Assembly: GCF_024707125.1 (NCBI RefSeq)
Contig: NZ_JANQAH010000007.1
Span: 434,001-498,000, forward strand
Origin: Devosia sp.
GTDB lineage: Bacteria; Pseudomonadota; Alphaproteobacteria; Rhizobiales; Devosiaceae
DNA length: 64,000 bases
Reading direction: 5' to 3'
Below the pieces are notes generated by a model. The model worked only from the letters and a program-made list of their open reading frames with translations. It had not been told where the DNA came from and did no database searches. Positions within the stretch are counted from its first letter, which is position 1. Every line of letters begins with the position of its first letter. The position numbers and the translations under genes are program-made. Shown here piece after piece: positions 53,140 to 62,503 of this stretch.

Positions 53140-54153
53140 TTAGCCGGCCTTTGCGGAGCTGGCCCGCGCCACCACACGCGGGGTAACCACGAAGTGTTCG
53201 GAATGAGAACGGCCATCAATGCGCTCAATGAGCAGGCGAGTTGCTTGTAAACCTAGCACTTCGCCGGACTGGTCGATGCTGGTGAGACGGTTTTGCGAGA
53301 ATTCGCAAAAGACGGTGTTGTCATAGCCGACAATGGCAACATCTTCGGGGATTGAGAGGCCTAGTTCGACCGCAACGCTGATGGCTTCGAAGGCCATGAG
53401 GTCGGTCCAGCAGAAAATGGCGTCCGGCCGATCCTTGCCTTCGAGAAGGCGACGGAGGATCAGTTGGACTTCGCGAAGCACCTGGGGCGCGCGAACAATG
53501 TTGATCGAGCCGCCGAGGCCTTGCTCGGTCATCTCCAGTCGATACCCGAGCTCGCGCTGATTGATCACCGTCGAAACCGGCGCCGCGAGACTGAGCATGG
53601 CGATCTTCTTGTGGCCGTTCTGGCAGAGATGGCGGACGGCGAGGCGGCCACCCAGCTGATCGTCGTTGTTGACCGTGTCGAAGCGCGCGTCGGTGAGGTC
53701 GTGGTGGCCGATCGCCACAAGCGGGACACGGTCGGCGATATCGTTCAGTCGCTCATTGGTCTCGTTGGGTCCGATGAGGACGAGGCCATCCATCTGACGG
53801 TCGATCATGGCCTCGACGAGCGATGAGGCCGAGACGCTAACCCCTTGCATGGCTTGGTATCGGGTACGCTCTAGAGCCGAGTTCACGCCAGCAAAGATGT
53901 CGGCGAAGAATGGGTTGCGCAGGTCGGGGAAAACAAGCCCGAGCGTATAGGTGCGACCACGAAGACCTCGGGCCGACGCCAGGGGGCGATAGTTGAGCTT
54001 GTCCATCGACGCCTGGACCTTGGCGCGCAGGGCGTCGCTGACGCCGTAAGCGTCTCGCAGCACTTTGGAAACAGCTGCAACCGACACCCCGGCATCGCTG
54101 GCAACTTCGCGAATTGTAATGCGCGGCGTTCTCGCCGGGGCTTTCTTGGTCAT
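53140..54153 (-). CDS. LacI-family transcriptional regulator
   Basis: The 337-residue repressor has a LacI helix-turn-helix (TIREVASDAGVSVAAVSKVLRD, residues about 13-34, with hinge NYRPLASARGLRGR) and a periplasmic-binding-like sensor domain ending ARSSAKAG-like. It is divergent from the rhamnosidase-ABC operon and is likely to control it, probably sensing the imported sugar. GGAGG precedes the ATG at 54153. Confidence 0.9.
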   Translation of the reverse strand: MTKKAPARTPRITIREVASDAGVSVAAVSKVLRDAYGVSDALRAKVQASMDKLNYRPLASARGLRGRTYTLGLVFPDLRNPFFADIFAGVNSALERTRYQAMQGVSVSASSLVEAMIDRQMDGLVLIGPNETNERLNDIADRVPLVAIGHHDLTDARFDTVNNDDQLGGRLAVRHLCQNGHKKIAMLSLAAPVSTVINQRELGYRLEMTEQGLGGSINIVRAPQVLREVQLILRRLLEGKDRPDAIFCWTDLMAFEAISVAVELGLSIPEDVAIVGYDNTVFCEFSQNRLTSIDQSGEVLGLQATRLLIERIDGRSHSEHFVVTPRVVARASSAKAG

Positions 54154-54198
54154 CACGTCCTCCGCCTCAGTCTTCGCACCTATTCTAAAAAAAGCCTA

Positions 54199-54230
54199 TT
54201 GCGAAGATCGCAAAAATGTAGAACGCTACA
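54199..54230. promoter_or_regulatory. Two palindromic operator candidates
   Basis: Between the divergent LacI and rhamnosidase genes lie two perfect inverted repeats: TTGCGA-AGA-TCGCAA (54199-54213) and TGTAG-AACG-CTACA (54217-54230). Either could bind the LacI regulator or another factor; the close spacing (four bases) suggests one composite site. They lie about 50-80 bases before the rhamnosidase start. Confidence 0.6.
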
Positions 54231-54277
54231 CGTAGAACAGTTTACAGCCGCACCAAGCGGCCTGAGGAGACTACCAC

Positions 54278-56665
54278 GTGCTGAATGAAACCGCGGCAGA
54301 GCTGGCTTCCAGCTCACGAGCTTCCACACGCGCTTGGACTGCCAAGATGGTTCGTCCGCTCGCTGACAAGGGTGTCGGCACTCCGGCAACCTTCGTTGCG
54401 AAGACCTTCAATCTCGACAGCGTTTCCGGCGCTGAAATCCTCGACATTACGGCCCTCGGCCTCTACGTCGCCTTCATCAACGGCAAGCGCGTCGGCAACG
54501 ATGTGCTGACGCCGGGCTGGACGGCCTATGATGCGCGCCTGAGCTACCAGACCTATGACGTGGGCTCGCTGCTCGTTGCCGGTGAAAACCGCATCGAGAT
54601 CTGGCTGGGCGACGGCTGGCTGCGCTCGCAGCTGATGTGGGGCAAATTCCCAATCTACAACACCTGGGGCAGCGAGATCGCCGCGCTGGTGGAACTGCGC
54701 GGCCGGGCAGGGGACGCCGATCCGATCCTCGTGACCGATGCTTCGTGGGAAAGCGGCGAACTGCCAATCCGCAAGTCGGGCATCTATTTCGGCGAAACTT
54801 TTGACGCCCGCATTGCACCGACCGTTTCGGGTGCGACCGCTGCGATTGAATTCGACCACGCCCGCCTCGTCGCCCACGAAACGACGCCGGTGCGTGAGCT
54901 TGACGCGCTGACCGCGGTCAAGACCTGGACCGACGCCGAGGGCCGTACGGTTTTCGATTTCGCCCAGAACGTTGGTGGCTACGTCGCCATCTCGGTTTCC
55001 GGTTCCGCCGGCGCCAAGGTGACCGTCGAGCACGCCGAAGTCCTCGACAAGGACGGCAATTTCTACAACGTCAATTACCGCACGGCGGAAGCGACGATCA
55101 CCTATGTCCTCAGCGGGCAGGGGACCGAGACCTACCGTCCGCACTTCACCTTCCAGGGCTTCCGCTATGCACGCGTTGCCATTGAAGGCGACGCCAAGCT
55201 TGTCGACATCAAGTCGATCCCGATCAGCTCGGTGACCGAGCAGAAGGCGACCTTCACCTCGGGCAACCAGCTGGTGAACCGTCTGTTCCTCAACACGCTC
55301 TGGAGCCAACGCGGCAACTTCATCGAAGTGCCGACCGACTGCCCGCAGCGCGACGAGCGTCTGGGCTGGACCGGCGACGCGCAGGTTTTTGCCGGCACCG
55401 CTGCATATCTCGGCGAAGTGCAGGGCTTCTTCCACAAGTGGGTGCGCGACCTGATGGTCGACCAGCGCGAAGACGGCGCTGTTCCGCACGTTTGCCCCGA
55501 TCCGACCCGCATGCAGCCGGAACACTATCCGGGCTTTTACGGCTCGACCGGCTGGGGCGATGCCATCTACCAGGTGCCGTGGCAGGTTTATCTGCACTAC
55601 GGCGACAAGGACTTCCTCAAGGAAGTGCTGCCCAACATGGTCAAATGGGTCGACTTCGTCTGGTCGATTAGCGACGGCCCGATCGTTTCGCCGCCGCGCG
55701 AATGGGGTGCCCGTGGCTTCTCGTTCGGCGATTGGCTGCAGCCCAAGGGTCCGAGCGCCAAGCCGCTGCCGACCATTGGCGACGATGCTGCCGCGACGAT
55801 CTACCTCTATATCGCCGCCAAGCAGGTGGCCGACATTGCCGGTATCGTCGGTGACGCCGCGACAGCCCAGCGCCTTGGCAAGATGGCAGCCGACGTGAAG
55901 ACCGCCTTCCAGAGCGAGTTCATCACCGTCTCCGGCCGTCTGGCCTATGACGACCAGACTTCCTATGCGCTGGCCATCGTTCACGACCTGATCCCGGCCG
56001 ACAAGTACGAAGCCGCCAAGGGCTACTTCAAGAACACCATCGCTCGTGCCGAAGGCCGTATCGGCACCGGCTTCATCGGCACCCCGGCACTGCTGCCGGC
56101 GTTGATCAAGATCGGTGAATGGGGCCTCGCCAGCGCAGTCTTCCTGCAGGAAGAAGTCCCGGGCTGGCTCTATCAGGTAAAGATGGGCGCGACGACGATC
56201 TGGGAACGCTGGGATGCGATCCAGGCCGACGGCTCGATCTACAATCCGCAGATGAACTCCTACAACCACTATGCCTACGGCGCTGTTTGCCAATGGCTGC
56301 TGGAAGGGGTTGCCGGCTTCCGGCCGGACGAGAAGGACCCGGCGTTCAAGACCGTGATCTTTGAACCGCTGATCCTGCCCGAACTGTCGCCGGTCAAGGC
56401 CGATCACGACAGCCCGGCCGGCAAGATCCGCGCCGAGTGGACCATCACCGGTGAAGCCGTCCGCTACGAAATCGAAGTGCCGGCGGCAAGCCGTGGCGTT
56501 CTGCGCCTCGCTTCCACCTATCGCGACGCCAAGCTCGACGGCCAGCCCTTCACTGCAGGTCAGGACACAGCCCTCTCGGCCGGCAAGCACGTCGTGACCT
56601 TCAACTACACAGCACCGAAGCGCGAGGAGCGCCAGAAGTCGCTGGTGAACGCCAACACGCCGTAA
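54278..56665 (+). CDS. GH78 alpha-L-rhamnosidase, cytoplasmic
   Basis: The 795-residue enzyme has an N-terminal beta domain (carbohydrate-binding-like, AEILDITALGLYVAFINGKRVG), the GH78 (alpha/alpha)6 barrel with the acidic catalytic region DCPQRDERLGWTGDAQVF (near residue 360), and a C-terminal beta domain. It removes terminal alpha-L-rhamnose. There is no signal peptide, so it acts inside the cell on imported rhamnosides. GAGGAG precedes the GTG start. It opens the operon with the ABC importer genes. Confidence 0.93.
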   Translation: MLNETAAELASSSRASTRAWTAKMVRPLADKGVGTPATFVAKTFNLDSVSGAEILDITALGLYVAFINGKRVGNDVLTPGWTAYDARLSYQTYDVGSLLVAGENRIEIWLGDGWLRSQLMWGKFPIYNTWGSEIAALVELRGRAGDADPILVTDASWESGELPIRKSGIYFGETFDARIAPTVSGATAAIEFDHARLVAHETTPVRELDALTAVKTWTDAEGRTVFDFAQNVGGYVAISVSGSAGAKVTVEHAEVLDKDGNFYNVNYRTAEATITYVLSGQGTETYRPHFTFQGFRYARVAIEGDAKLVDIKSIPISSVTEQKATFTSGNQLVNRLFLNTLWSQRGNFIEVPTDCPQRDERLGWTGDAQVFAGTAAYLGEVQGFFHKWVRDLMVDQREDGAVPHVCPDPTRMQPEHYPGFYGSTGWGDAIYQVPWQVYLHYGDKDFLKEVLPNMVKWVDFVWSISDGPIVSPPREWGARGFSFGDWLQPKGPSAKPLPTIGDDAAATIYLYIAAKQVADIAGIVGDAATAQRLGKMAADVKTAFQSEFITVSGRLAYDDQTSYALAIVHDLIPADKYEAAKGYFKNTIARAEGRIGTGFIGTPALLPALIKIGEWGLASAVFLQEEVPGWLYQVKMGATTIWERWDAIQADGSIYNPQMNSYNHYAYGAVCQWLLEGVAGFRPDEKDPAFKTVIFEPLILPELSPVKADHDSPAGKIRAEWTITGEAVRYEIEVPAASRGVLRLASTYRDAKLDGQPFTAGQDTALSAGKHVVTFNYTAPKREERQKSLVNANTP

Positions 56666-56688
56666 GGCGCGTATCTCGACTTAACCAG

Positions 56689-56707
56689 GGCCCGCAAAAT
56701 GCGGGCC
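56689..56707 (+). other. Hairpin before the binding-protein gene
   Basis: A perfect 8-bp stem GGCCCGCA / TGCGGGCC with a three-base loop lies 18 bases before the start ATG of the sugar-binding protein and just upstream of its GGAGG site. It has no T-run, so it is more likely to be an mRNA stability or processing element than a terminator. Confidence 0.6.
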
Positions 56708-56724
56708 TCCCAGGGAGGTAGACT

Positions 56725-58014
56725 ATGACCAAGACCAAACTTTTCGCCCTGACCGGCGCCAGCCTGCTCGGCCTGATGATGACGGCCAATGCCGTCAACG
56801 CCCAGCAGTCGGGCTACCTGTCGTTCCTCATCGACAACGGCCCGCAGTCGGTCGCCGTCGCTGAAGCATGGGTGGCCGCCTATACCGCGAAGAACCCTGA
56901 CGTCACCATCGACATCGAAGTGCGCCCCGGTGGCGGTGAAGGCGACAACATCGTCAAGACCCGTCTCGCGACTGGCGCCATGGCCGACGTGTTCTTCTAC
57001 AATTCGGGTTCGCTGTTCCAGGCGATCAACCCGGTCCAGAACCTCCTCCCGGTTACCAATGAACCGTGGCAGGCTGGCATTCAGGACAGCTTCAAGTCGG
57101 TCGTTTCGGCTGGCGGCGAAGTCTATGGCACGCCCTTCGCTCCGGCCATGGGCGGCGGCATCTTCTACAACAAGCCGATCTATGAAGAACTTGGCCTCGA
57201 AATTCCCAAGACCTGGGACGAGTTCATGGCCAACAACGAAAAGATCAAGGCTGCCGGCAAGACTGCCGTGATCCAGACCTATGGCGAAACCTGGACCTCC
57301 CAGCTGTTCGTCCTGGCCGACTTCTACAACGTCCTCACGGAAGTGCCGGATTTTGCCGAGAAGTTCACCGCGGGCGAGGCCAAGTTCGCCACCACGCCGG
57401 CTGCGGTTCGTGGCTTCGAAAAGCTGCAGGAAGTCTACGAAGCTGGCTTCCTCAATGCCGACTTCGGCGCTGCGACCTATCCCGATGGCATCCGCATGGT
57501 TGCGACCGGCGAAGGCGCTCACTACCCGATGCTGACCTTCGGTATCGGCGCTATCGCTGAAACCGTGCCGGACCATCTGCAGGACGTCGGCTTCTTCGCC
57601 CAGCCGGGTGATGATGCCGCAACCAATGGCCTGACCACGTGGATGCCGGACTCGGTTTATATCGCCAAGACCACGGCTGCTCCGGATCTGGCCAAGGACT
57701 TCGTCGGCTTCATCGGTTCGCCCGAAGGCTGCGACATCCGCAACGAAGCCGTGGGCGCCACCGGTCCCTACATGATCGCCGGTTGCGAACTGCCTGCCGA
57801 CGTGCCGCCGGCCGTTGCCGACATGCTGCCCTACTTCCAGGAAGGCGGCCATAACGGTCCGGCTCTCGAGTTCCTTTCGCCGATCAAGGGCCCAGCTCTC
57901 GAGCAGATCACCGTTGAAGTCGGTTCGGGTATCCGCCAGGCCGCTGACGGCGCCGCTCTCTACGACGAAGACGTGCGCAAGCAGGCACAGCAGCTCGGCC
58001 TTGCCGGCTGGTAA
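56725..58014 (+). CDS. Sugar ABC transporter binding protein (family 1)
   Basis: This 429-residue precursor has a Sec signal (MTKTKLFALTGASLLGLMMT, cleaved near NAQQ). The SBP_bac_1 fold follows, with VRPGGGEGDNIVKTRLATGAMADVFFYNSG and GGIFYNKPIYEELGLEIPKTWDEF. It captures an oligosaccharide, plausibly a rhamnoside given the neighbour, and feeds the two permeases downstream. Ligand identity is inferred. Confidence 0.91.
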   Translation: MTKTKLFALTGASLLGLMMTANAVNAQQSGYLSFLIDNGPQSVAVAEAWVAAYTAKNPDVTIDIEVRPGGGEGDNIVKTRLATGAMADVFFYNSGSLFQAINPVQNLLPVTNEPWQAGIQDSFKSVVSAGGEVYGTPFAPAMGGGIFYNKPIYEELGLEIPKTWDEFMANNEKIKAAGKTAVIQTYGETWTSQLFVLADFYNVLTEVPDFAEKFTAGEAKFATTPAAVRGFEKLQEVYEAGFLNADFGAATYPDGIRMVATGEGAHYPMLTFGIGAIAETVPDHLQDVGFFAQPGDDAATNGLTTWMPDSVYIAKTTAAPDLAKDFVGFIGSPEGCDIRNEAVGATGPYMIAGCELPADVPPAVADMLPYFQEGGHNGPALEFLSPIKGPALEQITVEVGSGIRQAADGAALYDEDVRKQAQQLGLAGW

Positions 58015-58033
58015 TCGTCCCTGACCCTGCTTA

Positions 58034-58062
58034 GGCTCCGGAGGGCCCAACCCTCCGGAGCC
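58034..58062 (+). other. 12-bp perfect hairpin after the binding-protein gene
   Basis: GGCTCCGGAGGG, loop CCCAA and CCCTCCGGAGCC form a perfect 12-bp stem between the binding-protein stop and the first permease start. No T-run follows. This mirrors the stem-loops at 16874-16962 in the LIV operon and is consistent with raising the level of the binding protein relative to the permeases. Confidence 0.75.
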
Positions 58063-58084
58063 GCAACGCATTGCGAGGTTCCCC

Positions 58085-58975
58085 ATGACAGCATCAGCTG
58101 TTCCTGCGCTGAAAATGCAGCGTAGGTCCCTTTACCCTGGCTGGTTCTATGCGCCGGCTGCGGTAGTCTATTCCGTGCTGTTCCTGGCGCCGACCTTTGC
58201 GTCGCTCTATTTCAGCCTGACGCGTTGGACGCTCTTCGATGCCACCTTCATCGGCCTCGACAATTTCGCTCAGTTTTTCCGCGAACCGTTCCTCATCCAG
58301 GGCCTCGTCAACACGGTCATCTATGCCGTGATCACCTCGGGCCTGAAGGTCGTCATCGGGATGATGCTGGCCGTGATGCTCACCAGCCAGATCATGGCGC
58401 GCGGCTATCTGCGTTCTGTGATCTTCTTCCCGGTGCTGGTGTCGACCATCGGCGTTGGCATGACCTTTACCGTCCTGATGCATCCGACCCTGGGCATGAT
58501 CAACCAGACCCTGGCGATGATCGGCATTCAGGGGCCGGGCTGGCTCGTCGATCCCAAGTTGGCGCTGTTCTCGGTTGCCCTTGTCGACGTCTGGAAGGGC
58601 GTGGGGCTTGCCACCGTCATCTACATTGCCGGTCTCGTCGCCATCCCCAAGGACTATTACGAAGCCGCCCGCATCGATGGCGCCACCAAGCTGCAGAACT
58701 TCTTCTATGTGACGCTGCCGCTCAGCCGTCCAGCGACCGCGACGGTAATCACGCTCTCCTTCATCGGTGGCCTGCGCACGTTCGACCTGATCTGGGCGAT
58801 GACCAAGGGCGGCCCGGGCTTTGCGTCCGACACCGTCGCCTCGGTGATCTACAAGCAGTACCAGGCTGGTTTCTATGGCCTCTCGACCGCAGGCAATGTG
58901 GTGCTCTTCATCCTCATTGCCGTGCTCGTCGTGCCGCTGACCATGTTCCTCAATCGCAAGCAGGGCCACGAATGA
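58085..58975 (+). CDS. Sugar ABC transporter permease (MalF type)
   Basis: The 296-residue membrane protein has six helices and the EAA loop EAARIDGATKLQNFFYVTLP (near residue 199) that docks on the ATPase. It belongs to the CUT1 family of oligosaccharide importers. Its stop overlaps the start of the second permease by four bases (ATGA). Confidence 0.93.
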   Translation: MTASAVPALKMQRRSLYPGWFYAPAAVVYSVLFLAPTFASLYFSLTRWTLFDATFIGLDNFAQFFREPFLIQGLVNTVIYAVITSGLKVVIGMMLAVMLTSQIMARGYLRSVIFFPVLVSTIGVGMTFTVLMHPTLGMINQTLAMIGIQGPGWLVDPKLALFSVALVDVWKGVGLATVIYIAGLVAIPKDYYEAARIDGATKLQNFFYVTLPLSRPATATVITLSFIGGLRTFDLIWAMTKGGPGFASDTVASVIYKQYQAGFYGLSTAGNVVLFILIAVLVVPLTMFLNRKQGHE

Positions 58976-59802
58976 AGAAGTCGCGCGCCTCCATCATTGG
59001 CGGTATTGCCGCCATCGCGGCCACCTTCGTGGTCTTCGTCATCCCGTTCCTGTTCATCATCCTGATGGCCTTCAAGGACAAGCAGCAGTCAGCTCTGCGC
59101 GATTTCTCCTGGCCGAACGGCTTCCACCTCTTTGAAAACCTCTATGAGGTGATCAAGACCCGCAACTGGATGATGATCACGGCCTTCATCAATTCCTCGC
59201 TGATCACCGTGGTCAGTGTCACGCTGCTGATCGTCCTCGCGGCTATGGTTGGCTTCGTGCTGGCCCGTCGCAAGACCAAGTGGAACGGCACGATCGAGTT
59301 CCTGATCCTTGCGGGCCTGATGATCCCGCCCGCGGTGGTGCCGACGATCTGGCTGCTGCAAGGGCTAAAACTGTTCGGCACGCTGCATGGCATGATCCTG
59401 ATCCAGGTGGCCTACAACCTGCCATTCTCGATCATTCTCTACCGTGCCTTCATTGCCACCATTCCGCGCGAGCTGGATGAGGCTGCGGTGATCGACGGGG
59501 CGCGTCCGCTCGATGTGTTCTTCCGGATCATCCTGCCGCTGCTCTGGCCGGTGACGGTGACCAATATCGTGGTGCAGTCCGTCGGCATCTTCAACGACTT
59601 CACCAACCCGCTCTACTATCTGCCGGGCAACCAGAACGCGACCGTGCAGCTGACGCTCTACAATTTCCAGAGCCAGTTCAGCACGGCCTACAACCTGCTC
59701 TTCACCAATATCCTGCTCATCACCATCCCGCCGCTCATCGTCTTCATGTTCTTCAATCGGCAGATCGTCGCCGGCATGACGGCCGGCGCGGTCAAGGGGT
59801 AG
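58972..59802 (+). CDS. Sugar ABC transporter permease (MalG type)
   Basis: This 276-residue permease begins MKKSRASIIGGIAAIAAT and has six helices and an EAA loop DEAAVIDGARPLDVFFRIILP. It partners the MalF-type protein. The ATG at 58972 is supported by the overlap with the previous stop. A much longer upstream frame from 58225 reads the previous gene in a wrong frame. Confidence 0.93.
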   Translation: MKKSRASIIGGIAAIAATFVVFVIPFLFIILMAFKDKQQSALRDFSWPNGFHLFENLYEVIKTRNWMMITAFINSSLITVVSVTLLIVLAAMVGFVLARRKTKWNGTIEFLILAGLMIPPAVVPTIWLLQGLKLFGTLHGMILIQVAYNLPFSIILYRAFIATIPRELDEAAVIDGARPLDVFFRIILPLLWPVTVTNIVVQSVGIFNDFTNPLYYLPGNQNATVQLTLYNFQSQFSTAYNLLFTNILLITIPPLIVFMFFNRQIVAGMTAGAVKG

Positions 59803-59842
59803 GGCGATGGCAACCAAAATTCTCAGCGAGGAGATCTGACCC

Positions 59843-60931
59843 ATGGCTGGCTTGGAACTCAAGAATATCCAAAAGACCTATGGCAAGGTCGAGGTCATCA
59901 AGGGCGTGGACCTGACCATCGAAGACGGCGAGTTCGTCGTCTTCGTCGGCCCCTCGGGCTGCGGCAAGTCTACCTTGCTGCGCATGATCGCGGGCCTCGA
60001 AGACATCACCGGCGGCGAACTCTATATCGGCGACAAGCTCTGCAATGCGGTCGAGCCGCGTGATCGCTCCATCGCCATGGTGTTTCAGTCCTATGCGCTC
60101 TATCCGCATATGACGGTCTACGACAATGTCGGCTTTGGCCTGAAGCTCGCCAAAACGCCGAAGGATGTCCGGGATCAGAAAATCCGGGAAGCCGCTCGCA
60201 TCCTGAAGATGGAACACCTGCTCGATCGCAAGCCAGGTCAGCTCTCCGGCGGCCAGCGTCAGCGCGTCGCCATCGGCCGCGCCATCGTGCGCAAACCGGA
60301 AGTCTTCCTCTTCGACGAGCCGCTGTCCAACCTTGATGCGGCACTCCGTGTCGACACGCGCATGGAGATCGCCAAGCTCCATGCCGACCTCGGCGCGACG
60401 ATGATTTACGTGACCCACGACCAGGTCGAAGCCATGACCCTGGCCGACAAGATCGTGGTTCTGGACGCCGGTGTCGTGCAGCAGGTCGGCAGCCCGATCG
60501 AGCTCTATCAGCGCCCGACCAATCTCTTCGTCGCCGGCTTCATCGGCTCACCGAAGATGAACTTTGTGGAGGTCACCGTCGAAGTCGTCGATGGTGACTC
60601 GATCACCGTCTCCAGCAAGGATGTGGCGAGCCTGCGCGTTCCGGCGACGTCCGCGGGCGTCAAGGTCGGCGACAAGCTGACCCTGGGCATTCGTCCTCAT
60701 GACCTCGTTCCGGCCAACAATGGCGCCATTGTGGGCCGCGTGAGCCTTGTCGAACGGCTGGGGAACGAGACCATCGTCAACCTTGAACTGTCCTCCGGCG
60801 CAGCCTGGCTTGCCGTGCTCGAAGGCGACCAGCCGCTGCGCGTTGGCGAAAGCCTGGCGCTTGCGGCCGAACCGGCCAAGGCCATTCTCTTCGACAAGGA
60901 CGGCAAGTCGCTGCTGGCGCCGCTCAGCTAA
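59843..60931 (+). CDS. Sugar ABC transporter ATPase (UgpC/MsmK type)
   Basis: The 362-residue ATPase has Walker [17 protein letters not shown], signature [19 protein letters not shown], Walker [17 protein letters not shown] and the MalK-type H-loop [11 protein letters not shown]-terminal TOBE domain follows ([16 protein letters not shown]). It powers the CUT1 importer and might serve other importers. It begins 40 bases after the permease stop with GAGGAG upstream. Confidence 0.95.
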   Translation: MAGLELKNIQKTYGKVEVIKGVDLTIEDGEFVVFVGPSGCGKSTLLRMIAGLEDITGGELYIGDKLCNAVEPRDRSIAMVFQSYALYPHMTVYDNVGFGLKLAKTPKDVRDQKIREAARILKMEHLLDRKPGQLSGGQRQRVAIGRAIVRKPEVFLFDEPLSNLDAALRVDTRMEIAKLHADLGATMIYVTHDQVEAMTLADKIVVLDAGVVQQVGSPIELYQRPTNLFVAGFIGSPKMNFVEVTVEVVDGDSITVSSKDVASLRVPATSAGVKVGDKLTLGIRPHDLVPANNGAIVGRVSLVERLGNETIVNLELSSGAAWLAVLEGDQPLRVGESLALAAEPAKAILFDKDGKSLLAPLS

Positions 60932-60956
60932 GACGCACAAGAGTTTCCTCCCGACT

Positions 60957-60985
60957 GGGCTCCGGCATTGCCGGGGCCCTTTTTC
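60957..60985 (+). terminator. Intrinsic terminator of the rhamnoside operon
   Basis: GGGCTCCGGC, loop ATT and GCCGGGGCCC form a 10-bp stem with one G-T pair, followed by five T residues. It lies 26 bases after the ATPase stop and ends the operon started at 54278. Confidence 0.9.
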
Positions 60986-61147
60986 TTTGGCGTGTCGAAA
61001 TGCCGGTGAACCATTCGTCGTGTCACGCGCTTCGCTGACAGAACCTGTCACAGGTGCGCGCTAAGCCCGTTTCGACTTGCCGCCATGGCCGGGAGGGAGG
61101 AGAGTGCCCAACCGGCAGAAGGACCTGATCTCCAAGAGGACTAAGCA

Positions 61148-62494
61148 ATGCGTCCCTTTCACCAAATTCTGGCGAACAATCTCGTGGCCAATGTCACGAA
61201 TTTCACCGTCTGGTTCGCCGTAACCTTTTGGGTTTTCATCGAAACCCAGTCCGTTTTCGCCACCGGCATGATCGCCGGCATCTTTCTTGTCTTCACTGCT
61301 GCCTTCGGTATCTGGTTCGGCTCGATCGTCGACCACAACTCCAAAAAGCTCGCCATGCTTGGGTCGAGCGTCGTTTCCGGGCTGTGCTACATGGCCGGCC
61401 TCGCAATGGTGCTGTTCGAGCCCGAGGGCGCCTTCACGAACCCCTACGGCCCATATCTCTGGCTCTTCATCGTCACGGTAATGCTGGGCGTCATCGCCGG
61501 CAATATCCGCTCGATCGCGCTGCCGACGCTTGTGACCATCCTCATCCCCGAGAACGACCGCGACAAGGCCAATGGTCTCGTCGGCATGGTTTCGGGCATC
61601 GGCTTCCTGACGACCTCGGTGATTTCGGGCTTTCTCGTTGCCTATACTGGCATGCTGGGTGTGATGCTGATGTCGCTCGTCGCGACGGTGCTGGTTTTCA
61701 TCCACCTCAGTATCGTCCCGCTCGATGAGGGCAGGGCGCCCCATGATCCCGAGGTACCGTCCGAGCCAAAACGCGTCGATGTGGCCGGCACCATTCGGGT
61801 CATTGCCGCCGTTCCCGGACTTTTCGCCCTTATCTTCTTCGCCACCTTCAACAATTTCCTCGGCGGCGTCTTCATGGCGCTGCTCGATGCCTATGGCCTG
61901 TCGCTGGTGTCGGTGGAGGTCTGGGGCCTGACCTTCGGCGTGTTGTCGACGGCGTTCATTTTCAGCGGCATCGTCATTTCGAAGCTGGGTCTGGGCAAGA
62001 ACCCGCTTCGCACGCTGATGATGGTCAATGTCATCACCTGGGCCGTCTGCTGCGTCTTCACCGTGCAATCGTCCTTCTGGCTGCTGGCGGCCGGGTGTTT
62101 CGTCTGGATGCTCCTTGGCCCCTATGCCGAGGCTGCGGAACATACGACGCTGCAGAAGGTGGTGCCGCTCGAGCGCCAGGGCCGCGTTTTCGGCTTTGCG
62201 CAATCGGTCGAACAAGCTGCGTCACCACTGACGGCATTCCTGATCGGGCCACTGACGCAGTTCGTGGTGATTCCGTTCATGACGGATGGGGCAGGGGCCC
62301 AGTCTATTGGCTCCTGGTTCGGCACCGGCCCGGCGCGCGGGATTGCCCTGGTCTTCACCGTGGCCGGGTTTTTGGGCCTGTTCGTCACCATCCTGGCGTT
62401 CAATTCCCGCTACTATCGGGAATTGTCTGCAGCCTACGCTGCCAACAAGGATGATGATGAAGATGGCGGAGCGGCAGTCGCCAGCCCCGCCTGA
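61148..62494 (+). CDS. MFS transporter
   Basis: The 448-residue protein has about twelve membrane helices. Motif A-like sequence (FGSIVDHNSKKLAML) follows the second helix, and a large central loop (DEGRAPHDPEVPSEPKRVDV) divides the two halves. The substrate cannot be read; the closest general type is the multidrug or siderophore exporter MFS group. It lies between a terminator and a convergent MFS gene and is probably a single-gene unit. Confidence 0.85.
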   Translation: MRPFHQILANNLVANVTNFTVWFAVTFWVFIETQSVFATGMIAGIFLVFTAAFGIWFGSIVDHNSKKLAMLGSSVVSGLCYMAGLAMVLFEPEGAFTNPYGPYLWLFIVTVMLGVIAGNIRSIALPTLVTILIPENDRDKANGLVGMVSGIGFLTTSVISGFLVAYTGMLGVMLMSLVATVLVFIHLSIVPLDEGRAPHDPEVPSEPKRVDVAGTIRVIAAVPGLFALIFFATFNNFLGGVFMALLDAYGLSLVSVEVWGLTFGVLSTAFIFSGIVISKLGLGKNPLRTLMMVNVITWAVCCVFTVQSSFWLLAAGCFVWMLLGPYAEAAEHTTLQKVVPLERQGRVFGFAQSVEQAASPLTAFLIGPLTQFVVIPFMTDGAGAQSIGSWFGTGPARGIALVFTVAGFLGLFVTILAFNSRYYRELSAAYAANKDDDEDGGAAVASPA

Positions 62495-62503
62495 TCGCCT
62501 CAA

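Noticed and set aside
54314..56590. 758-codon open frame antisense to the GH78 gene
   Set aside because: It is a shadow of GC-rich codons on the opposite strand of an intact enzyme gene, with no recognisable domain or ribosome site.
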